From contig PKTX01000024.1 of the NCBI GenBank assembly GCA_002868945.1, forward strand, positions 1 through 41,666: a stretch of DNA of 41,666 bases, in the 5' to 3' direction. This document shows, piece after piece, positions 1 to 6,900 of this stretch. Below the pieces are notes generated by a model. It ran no database searches, was not told the origin of the DNA, and saw only the letters and a program-made list of their open reading frames with translations. A program made the position numbers and the translations under genes. The stretch comes from Desulfobulbaceae bacterium (GTDB taxonomy: Bacteria; Desulfobacterota; Desulfobulbia; Desulfobulbales; SURF-16). Position 1 is the first letter of the stretch. Every line of letters starts with the position of its first letter.

Positions 1-136
1 AGTCTACTGGAAGAATCAGCCGCTCAAAATCGCGGCATAAGCGGAACGACATTCCACTTAAGAATCGTGAAATGCTGTCCAGTCAAACCAGACCACCGCA
101 GTTCCGGGCCAGCCTCTTCAAGGAACGAGGGCTGTC

Positions 137-421
137 TCAAGTTTCGATAGGCCCGTTTATAAGACTGTAGGCTAGAAGAAAAACAACTCCTGCTACCGCC
201 AGCAACGCTGAAAGGATGAATAAATACAAAAGAATACCCACTCTTCCTGTTTTCTCTTTGGTGATTTGGGCATAATCCTTCAACATTAGCGGGAAGAAGA
301 TGTACTCTACTTTCCCAGCGCTTCTAGTCTGAATTGCAATAAGCCACCATATGATAGCTAGCAGGGCGCCAGGAATAGGTACAGCATATAATACAACATC
401 AATCAGCTTGTCATGTGTCAT
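137..421 (-). CDS. small two-helix membrane protein, candidate immunity protein for the RHS tip
   Basis: This is a 94-residue protein that I do not recognise as a named family. Two hydrophobic segments are visible, at about residues 9-30 and 61-86, separated by a charged loop of about 30 residues with several Lys and Arg. It has no signal peptide cleavage site, so it is predicted to stay in the inner membrane. It starts with ATG, and an AAGGA stretch lies about 12 nt upstream. It follows the stop codon of the RHS tip gene by only 24 nt on the same strand. That is the usual place for the immunity gene of a polymorphic RHS toxin, so a membrane-located immunity role is inferred from position alone. 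Its base composition is AT-rich like the end of the RHS gene and unlike the genes to the right. Confidence 0.6.
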   Translation of the reverse strand: MTHDKLIDVVLYAVPIPGALLAIIWWLIAIQTRSAGKVEYIFFPLMLKDYAQITKEKTGRVGILLYLFILSALLAVAGVVFLLAYSLINGPIET

Positions 422-445
422 AACGGGTATGATTTCCTTGATGCT

Positions 446-1657
446 CTATTCAAGCGAGCAGCACTGTCCTGTAGATTTATTTCTAACTAGCCTGTAATAA
501 CAGGGGGTCAATTTTCCTGACAGACCCCAGATTCCTCCACTTGGGCCTCCTCCCAAAGATGTACTTATTCCTTCATTGTTGGTTCCAACAGCACCACCAC
601 CTTCTAGACCCAACCCAGGAATAGGTGTACTAAATCCAGCTTCAACTCCTAGCATATTAACAGGGGGGTTCTTGCAAGATGGTCCATTTGCATCAAAAGC
701 TACTCCGCCGGAGCCACTGCCGCCAAATGCAACACCTAGGCATACTTTTACATAGGTCAATTTCCTGACCACATTTCCATCACAACAAGTAATAGTAAAA
801 GCACCTCCTCCAAGAATGAAATGGCCTTCACCACCAGCATAAGTGCCATTGTCTGTAAGAGGAGTATATGGACCCGTTAAAGGCCCTGAGCCATCAACAA
901 TACCGTCATAGACGTCGTCATAAGTGTCCAAGCCTAACGGGTCAATTTTATTGACTGGATCAGCCTCTGAGTAGAGGTAAAGGTTAATACCCCCTTCCAA
1001 CCCAATCGGATCAGGAGTCATATAGCGACCTGTGGCCGGATCATAATATCTGTGCCAGTTGTAATGCAGCCCCGTCTCTTCATCATAATATTGGCCCGGA
1101 AACCGCAGATTACTCTCCACAGCCTCAACTTCAACCGTGGCCCTGCCATAGGCATCATAGAGGGCGCTCCACACCACCGCCCCACTCTGATCAAGCAGCT
1201 TCTGCGGCGTGCCCAGATGATCATTAATGTACCAGTAGCGCTGGTTATTCTCCATCATAAAGAGTGGATCACTGCCCCAGGCAGCGCCGGGCCGATAGCC
1301 GTAGCTCTTGAGCTCCGTGCCATCCTCGCTAAACTCGGCCACCAGGCCGTTATCGGCGTAGAGATAGTAGGTGGTCACGCCCTTTACGGTCTTCAGCAGC
1401 CGGCGGCCATAGGGGTCATAGCCGTAGCTGCCCACCTCGGCGCCTGCCCTGGTCACCGCCTCTAAGCGGTTATCGATGCTATACCCAAAGGCATCGGTCA
1501 CCCCGGCCCTGGTGCGGCTGACCATATTGCCAACCACATCATAGTCGTAGCTGTCACCCCCACCGGCCAGCAGGGCATGAGGGGGGAACAATCTTGTTTT
1601 TTTGGGTGGAGCGAATTGGGCGAAAAAAGCGATAAAAATAAAAAAGCACCTAACCAT
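446..1657 (-). CDS. 5'-truncated RHS-repeat protein: core plus variable C-terminal tip
   Basis: About residues 35-135 carry YD/RHS repeats (motifs such as YGYDPYGRR and YLYADNGLVAEF). Residues 141-243 form the RHS-associated core (YWYINDHLGTPQKL, LRFPGQYYDEETGLHYNWHR, RYMTPDPIGLEGG, NKIDPLGL). The last ~160 residues after DPLGL are a different, Gly-rich and Cys-containing domain with no family I recognise. RHS proteins normally exceed 1000 residues, and the first ~30 residues here (hydrophobic, then Lys/Arg) do not look like RHS. The 5' part has therefore been lost, and the reading frame simply opens into the tRNA-Arg downstream spacer. No good ribosome binding site is seen. It is best read as an orphan tip left by recombination; it may be silent or may act as a donor cassette. 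The final domain would be the toxin in an intact system. The core half is GC-rich and the tip half AT-rich, a common sign of tip exchange. Confidence 0.75.
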   Translation of the reverse strand: MVRCFFIFIAFFAQFAPPKKTRLFPPHALLAGGGDSYDYDVVGNMVSRTRAGVTDAFGYSIDNRLEAVTRAGAEVGSYGYDPYGRRLLKTVKGVTTYYLYADNGLVAEFSEDGTELKSYGYRPGAAWGSDPLFMMENNQRYWYINDHLGTPQKLLDQSGAVVWSALYDAYGRATVEVEAVESNLRFPGQYYDEETGLHYNWHRYYDPATGRYMTPDPIGLEGGINLYLYSEADPVNKIDPLGLDTYDDVYDGIVDGSGPLTGPYTPLTDNGTYAGGEGHFILGGGAFTITCCDGNVVRKLTYVKVCLGVAFGGSGSGGVAFDANGPSCKNPPVNMLGVEAGFSTPIPGLGLEGGGAVGTNNEGISTSLGGGPSGGIWGLSGKLTPCYYRLVRNKSTGQCCSLE

Positions 1658-1673
1658 ATCTGGCTAAGTGCTT
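1633..1673 (-). terminator. terminator of tRNA-Arg
   Basis: On the minus strand, about 11 nt after the CCA end, an imperfect hairpin (AAGCAC...GTGCTT outer stem, loop near AGATAT) is followed by a T-rich run. The position fits a rho-independent terminator for the tRNA. Confidence 0.6.
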
Positions 1674-1683
1674 GTATTTTATT

Positions 1684-1758
1684 TGGTGCCCCCAGCAGGA
1701 ATCGAACCTGCGCACACGGATTAGGAATCCGATGCTCTATCCCCTGAGCTATGGGGGC
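1684..1758 (-). tRNA. tRNA-Arg (anticodon CCT)
   Basis: A full cloverleaf can be drawn. The acceptor stem is GCCCCCA/TGGGGGC with discriminator A and encoded CCA. The D stem is GCTC/GAGC. The anticodon stem TCGGA/TCCGT has a T-T mismatch at its top pair. The loop TTCCTAA carries anticodon CCT (reads AGG), and the T arm is GCAGG-TTCGAAT-CCTGC. The tRNA's 3' end faces the RHS fragment, the side on which integrative elements usually insert. Confidence 0.95.
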
Positions 1759-1944
1759 ACGCTCATTGGCTGGACATATATACCTGATAGCCGGGCCGGA
1801 AACAAGATTTTTTGGCGGCCTTGCCCCTGAGGAGGCACGGATCAGGCAAAAGGGCCCTGGGCGGAGAGGCCGCCGCCGCTGGCTCGCTGACCTCTTGTTG
1901 AGCAAGGGGGCTCCTGTGGTGCCGTGTCATCCTGGCGGCGCACC

Positions 1945-3189
1945 CTAATTGTACACCTCAATCCGGTCCTGGCAGTTAAGGTGCAGGCTTGTCATGAGGG
2001 TCAGGTATTCGCGAAGATGCCGGGTGAGCAGGAAGTTGTCATGGGCAAAGAGGCGGGCCCGCTCACCGATCTCCTTCATCTTTTCCGGATTATGGAGGAG
2101 GTAGCGAATACGCAAGGCCGCGCCCTCCGGCGTGTTGACCCGAAAACCGGTGTTGAAGTTGACCACCTGCAGGCGGATACCGCCGGTGTCGCCGCCGATG
2201 ACGGGCTTGCCCTTCCACATTGCCTCGGTAACGGTGAGGCCAAAGCCCTCCTTGATCGATTTCTGCAGGACAATATCGGCACCGCACTGCAGGGCATTGA
2301 TGGTGCGATGGGCATCCGGCGGCAGGAGCAGGACATGGATATCCGGGTCACCGTTACTGCTCTCCTCCACCTCCTTGAGCACCTGTTCGCCCTCCGGATC
2401 GTCGGTGGCGCCGCCGCCGGCCAATACCAGCTGCACAGAGGGCACAAATTGCTTGACCAGTTTAAAGGCCTGGATAACGCCCAGGGGGTCCTTGAAGCGA
2501 TCAAACCTGGAAATCTGGGCCAGTAGGGGGCGCTGGGCATCAATGTTGAAATCCGCCAGTACCGAGGCGACTTCTTCGGCCGGCAGGGCGATATTCTTGT
2601 CGCTTAACGGGTCAATGCTGGGCGGAATTATATATTGCGGATGGGGCAGGGATTGGGCGAACTGGGCCAAGGAAAAGATACTGGCATCATAGCCCCGGAC
2701 ATGCTGGCGTAGATATTTCCACACCGGCCGAAAGGGGTGGCTGGCATCAATGTGACAGCGCCATACCCACTTGCCGCGCCGGTCCGGACAATGGCCCAGC
2801 AGGGGCGCTGGTTGCGGGTCGTGGATAAAGACAAAGTCCGCCTCCGAGAGCTTGGCACCCATTTTTTCGGCATTCAGGCTGTTGGTCTGTTCATAGGCGT
2901 TAATCTGCGCCTGGGGGATGTTGATCCGGTTGCCCTGCAGGCCGTTATGCATGTTTTTGGTGCATTGATAAAAGAGGTCTTCCCCCTCAATGACCTCCCA
3001 GGAGGTGTCGATATCAAGCTCCTGCATCAGGGGGACCAGTTTTTCCAGGATCTCGGCCACGCCGCCGCCCACCCGCGTGGAGTTGACATGTATTATCTTC
3101 ATGCCGGCCAGGGGGCGTGCCAGCTGACGCAGGTGGTCCACCACCTCGGCCCCGGCAACCTCGGCATATGATTCCAGTAGGCTTGTCAT
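1945..3189 (-). CDS. treT: trehalose synthase, GT4 glycosyltransferase (TreT)
   Basis: The protein has 414 residues and is a GT-B retaining glycosyltransferase of family GT4. TreT makes trehalose from an NDP-glucose and glucose in the cytosol, and the reaction is reversible in some organisms. The N-terminal Rossmann half begins around KIIHVNSTRVGGGVAEIL, typical of TreT and related trehalose phosphorylases. It includes FVFIHDPQPAPLL and a WRCHIDASHP motif. The C-terminal half has ISRFDRFKDPLGVI for the nucleotide-sugar site and the E-x7-E element in KEGFGLTVTEAMWKGKPVIG. Length fits the family. I chose the ATG that overlaps the TGA of the upstream DUF5752 gene (TGATG), implying translational coupling; a GTG one codon earlier is possible. 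It is the last gene of the trehalose operon. I see no clear terminator in the 185 nt before the tRNA. Confidence 0.88.
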   Translation of the reverse strand: MTSLLESYAEVAGAEVVDHLRQLARPLAGMKIIHVNSTRVGGGVAEILEKLVPLMQELDIDTSWEVIEGEDLFYQCTKNMHNGLQGNRINIPQAQINAYEQTNSLNAEKMGAKLSEADFVFIHDPQPAPLLGHCPDRRGKWVWRCHIDASHPFRPVWKYLRQHVRGYDASIFSLAQFAQSLPHPQYIIPPSIDPLSDKNIALPAEEVASVLADFNIDAQRPLLAQISRFDRFKDPLGVIQAFKLVKQFVPSVQLVLAGGGATDDPEGEQVLKEVEESSNGDPDIHVLLLPPDAHRTINALQCGADIVLQKSIKEGFGLTVTEAMWKGKPVIGGDTGGIRLQVVNFNTGFRVNTPEGAALRIRYLLHNPEKMKEIGERARLFAHDNFLLTRHLREYLTLMTSLHLNCQDRIEVYN

Positions 3190-3881
3190 CACACTCCCTC
3201 CTTTTCGAAATAATCGTCAAAAATCTTGATTAACTGTTTTTTGATATTGCCCAGGGTGCCGAAGTAGATATCAATGGCAGCCAGTCGCCTGATCAGCTCT
3301 TGGTGCTGGGGGCCATGGCTGCTGAGCCAGAAGCTGAAGTCATCACCATGGTCATCCAGCCGGCGGCGGGCGTCGATAAAGTGGTAGAAAATACTGCCCG
3401 TGGCCAGCTCCGGCAGTATTTCGGCCAGCATTTCAGGGGATTGGGCCCTTTTCTTCGAGTCAAATATGACGATCTGCGAGCGGATAAACTCAAAACGATT
3501 GGAGGCGCGGGCCCAGGAGAGGTATTCCTCTTCATCGAGCCGTTCCTCGATGATCTCCAGCAGTTCCTGGCGCAGGTCCTCCAGCTCGACAAACCGGGTC
3601 GGATCAATAACGGCCAGACGTTCGGCCAGGGGCGCATCGTGCAGGGCATACCAGGCCCAGGCCGCAAAATCGTTGTTATACTCACGTTCCTCAAACCTGG
3701 GCTGCAGCAGCCCTCCCCAGAAATGGTAATAGATGCTGTCCAGACTGGTTGTGGTCAGGTTGTCGCGCAGCTCTCTGAGGTTAATGGCCCTGTTGCCGGT
3801 GGCAATGGCAATAAGGGCGCAATCCTTGATGGCAAACTCTTTTGCGGGGTGCTGATCTGCTTGCGGCTCTGCTTGGCTCAT
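3189..3881 (-). CDS. DUF5752-family protein of the trehalose operon
   Basis: This is a 230-residue, acidic, soluble protein with many aromatic residues and no signal or membrane segment. It resembles the DUF5752 family, which I know as a conserved companion of TreT-like glycosyltransferases in deltaproteobacteria; its biochemical role is not established. Recognisable stretches are FAIKDCALIAIATGNRA near the N-terminus, SIYYHFWGGLLQPRF and a second related SIFYHFIDARRR later on. The two YHF blocks suggest an internal duplication of about 110 residues each. The start is the ATG preceded by AAAGGAG at good spacing; the open frame continues upstream without a better start. Its stop overlaps the treT start, and it lies 64 nt after the MalQ/TreY fusion. 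A role as partner or regulator of TreT is inferred only from this linkage. Confidence 0.75.
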   Translation of the reverse strand: MSQAEPQADQHPAKEFAIKDCALIAIATGNRAINLRELRDNLTTTSLDSIYYHFWGGLLQPRFEEREYNNDFAAWAWYALHDAPLAERLAVIDPTRFVELEDLRQELLEIIEERLDEEEYLSWARASNRFEFIRSQIVIFDSKKRAQSPEMLAEILPELATGSIFYHFIDARRRLDDHGDDFSFWLSSHGPQHQELIRRLAAIDIYFGTLGNIKKQLIKIFDDYFEKEGV

Positions 3882-3945
3882 GGGGTCATCTCCTTTAAAA
3901 TAGTGACGGCTGCCCTGCCGTTGGTTGTTGCCGGCAGCCGCTGGT

Positions 3946-6900
3946 TTAAGATGGGGGTGTTGTTGTGGTGCCCTGCAACAGGGCCAGAGGCCAGGAGTGC
4001 AGGAGGCGAGCCACAGGCAGGGCAGGGCCCTTGTCGTCTTGCATCGGCTTGCCGGCTGCGCTTTGGGCAAATATTGTGTCAAACTCCATGCCGGCCAGTT
4101 GCGGGGGCAACGTGATCGTTGTGTCGTCCCAGACCTCAAGCCCCAGGGGCAGGGCCTGCCGACCGGCCAGCAGGGTCTGGCAGAACCTGGGCGCCACAAC
4201 TATGATGGCCCGGTTGTTTCTTTTTCTGGCAAAGGCGCAGATGTGGCGGGCCTTGCTGCCAATTACCTCCAGGGGGATATAGGTGCCGTGGCTGAAGGTT
4301 TCCGGCTGCCTGTTCCTGAGGTGCAGGGTCTGGGCAATGGTGTAGAGCTTGGCGCGGCCGTCGCTCAGATTGGCCAGCAGTTCCTGCTGCAGGTCATGCG
4401 GGGACGATTCGGCAGCGTTGATCCGTGCCAGCATGGCAAAGAGCATCTCTTGACGTTTTCGGAAATCAACCGGTCGCCTGTTATCCGGATCAACCAGGCA
4501 AAAACGCCAGATTTCATTGCCCTGATAAATGTCGGGAATGCCCGGCGCCGTCAGTTTCAGGAAGACCTGGGAAAGGGCATTGAGCATGCCGAACCAGGCA
4601 ATGGTCTGCTGCTGATCAACAAAATCGGTCATAAAGGGGGAAGTGGGCTCGGCCAGGACCTCGGCAATAAAACGTTGCAGGGCCTCTTCATACTCGGCGT
4701 CGGCGTCGATCCAGCTGGTATCCACCTTTGCCTCGCGACTGGCCTTGAGCATTGCCTCTTGCATACGGACTGTGAAGCGCTCACGCTCCTGCCGGTCCAT
4801 TTCATGGAGCGGCCAGGCGCCCAGGAGATTCTGGTAAAAGGCATACTCGTCCTGGGCAGATGGCGCCGGGCCACCTTCCAAGTGGCTCTTGAGGGATTCA
4901 TTTGCCCGGCGCCAGCTGGAGACCCTTTCCTGCCATTGCGGCGCCATTTCACTCAGGAGATTAATGCGGGCCCGCACATCCTCGTTGCGTTTGGAATCGT
5001 GGGTGGAGGTGGTGATCATGCTGTGGGGCCAGTGGTGCATGCGATCCTGATTGGTACGGTGAAAGGCGGCCATGGACAGGCCGAAACGTCTCGGTTCGCC
5101 GCCCACCTCGTTGAGGGACAGGAGTCGGTTGTAGCGGTAAAAGCTGGTGTCCTCCAGACCTTTGGCCATCACCGGCCCGGTGTATTGCTGGAATTTCATG
5201 ACAAAGTCGAGATGACGCTCTGCATCGACTTCTTTACCTCTGGTCTCCAGCAGTAGAACAGCGGTGATAAAATCCAGAACATCGGTGTCGTCCATCTGTC
5301 GGCTCTTTTTGGCCGCGGCTGCGGCCCAGTCGATATATCGGCGGTCATGCTTGCTGATCCGGCCGGAGGAAATATAGGTCCTGTAGACCGGGAAAAAACA
5401 GACAATTTCAATCAGACCGTCACGCAAGCGGTTAAAGGTGAAGTCCCTGGTGATCCGATCGCCCTGGGCCAGCCGATAGATCAGGCTGGCCAGAACGTTT
5501 AACTCGCCGGCCAGGGATGAGCGGATGATCTTTTTCTTGCTTTGGTAAACCAGTTCTTCAAAACCTGTTTCATCACCGGTGAAGTGTTGATAGGCGGCGC
5601 TGAGTTCTTCTTCGGCAGCGCTGTTGACAAACAGGCCATTGACCAGGTTGGCGAAATCATAACCGGTGGAGCCGCTCACCGGCCACTCCGGGCAAATATG
5701 CTCGAAATCGGCCAGGATTTTTTCCACCACCACATAGAGTCCGGGTGTGGTGGGCTCGGTGGGTTTTAACAGGCAGCTGTCATCTTCTGCCGGCGCCTCT
5801 CCGGAGGCGGCAGACTGGAGGCGGCAAAAGTAGTGGTGCGGGTCATAGAGACCGTCCGGATGATCAATGCGCAGACCGTCAAGCTTACCGGTATTAACCA
5901 GATCAAGGATGAGACCGTGGGTTTGCCGGAAAACCTCTGCCTCTTCCATACGCAGACCGGCCAGGTCGTTGATGTCGAAAAAACGGCGGTAATTGATTTC
6001 ATCCGCTGCCACGCGCCAATAGGCGAGACGGTACGATTGCTCCTCCAGCAGGTTGTGCAGCATATCAAAGCTGGCCGGCTCACCGGACACCCCGTTAAAA
6101 AGGATGAGGTTTTCCTCTATAAATTGCCGTACTTCCGGGATCTCGCGGCATAATCTGGCAAGCAGTCTCTTGTTCACCTCCTTGTGGCGCCGGCGGGTCT
6201 GCATCTTGTCGGAGGAGGTTTCCACGGCAGCGGGCAGGTAGGCAAAGGCCTCAATGAGGTTCTGCAACTCCTGGAAGCCATGATGCTCCGGGCCCAGGCG
6301 CTCCTCCAGGCGATGCAGGTCGTGACTGAGGACAAGGGGATAGGTTCTGGGGTCAATGGGAAAGATGTGGTCATAATAGGTGACGACAAAGGTGCCGGAG
6401 CTTTCCTGAAAGGAGAGGCTGAGCAGGCCTCCCTCAAGAACCTTGCCGTAATAATCGCCCAGAAAAGGGACCAGCAGGCGGTTGCTCAATTCAACCTGTT
6501 GCGGCTGCCAGTTGATATCGAAAAAATGGGCGTACCTGGAAGCCCGGCCATTTTCCAGAACATCCATCCACCAGTGGTTGTCGGAGCCGACGCCCATATG
6601 ATTGGGGACGATGTCAAGGATAAGGGCCATGTCGTGCTGTTCCAGGGCGGCGAGAAAAGCCTCAAAATCCTCGCGGTTGCCCAGCTCCGGATTGATGGCG
6701 GCGTGATTGATAATGTCATAGCCATGCGAGCTGCCGGGGCGGGCCGCCAGAATGGGAGAGATATAGCAATGGCTTATGCCCAGGCTGCTCAGGTAGGGGA
6801 TAATGGCGGTGGCCTGTTGAAAGGAAAAGCCCTTATGGAGTTGCAGGCGATAGAAGGAGCGCGGCACCTTGAAGTCGAACCTCTTGTGTGGATCAGGGCC

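Noticed and set aside
3300-4115. Long plus-strand ORFs opposite the trehalose operon and other GC-rich genes
   Set aside because: They are antisense to clear genes and arise from codon bias of the GC-rich strand.
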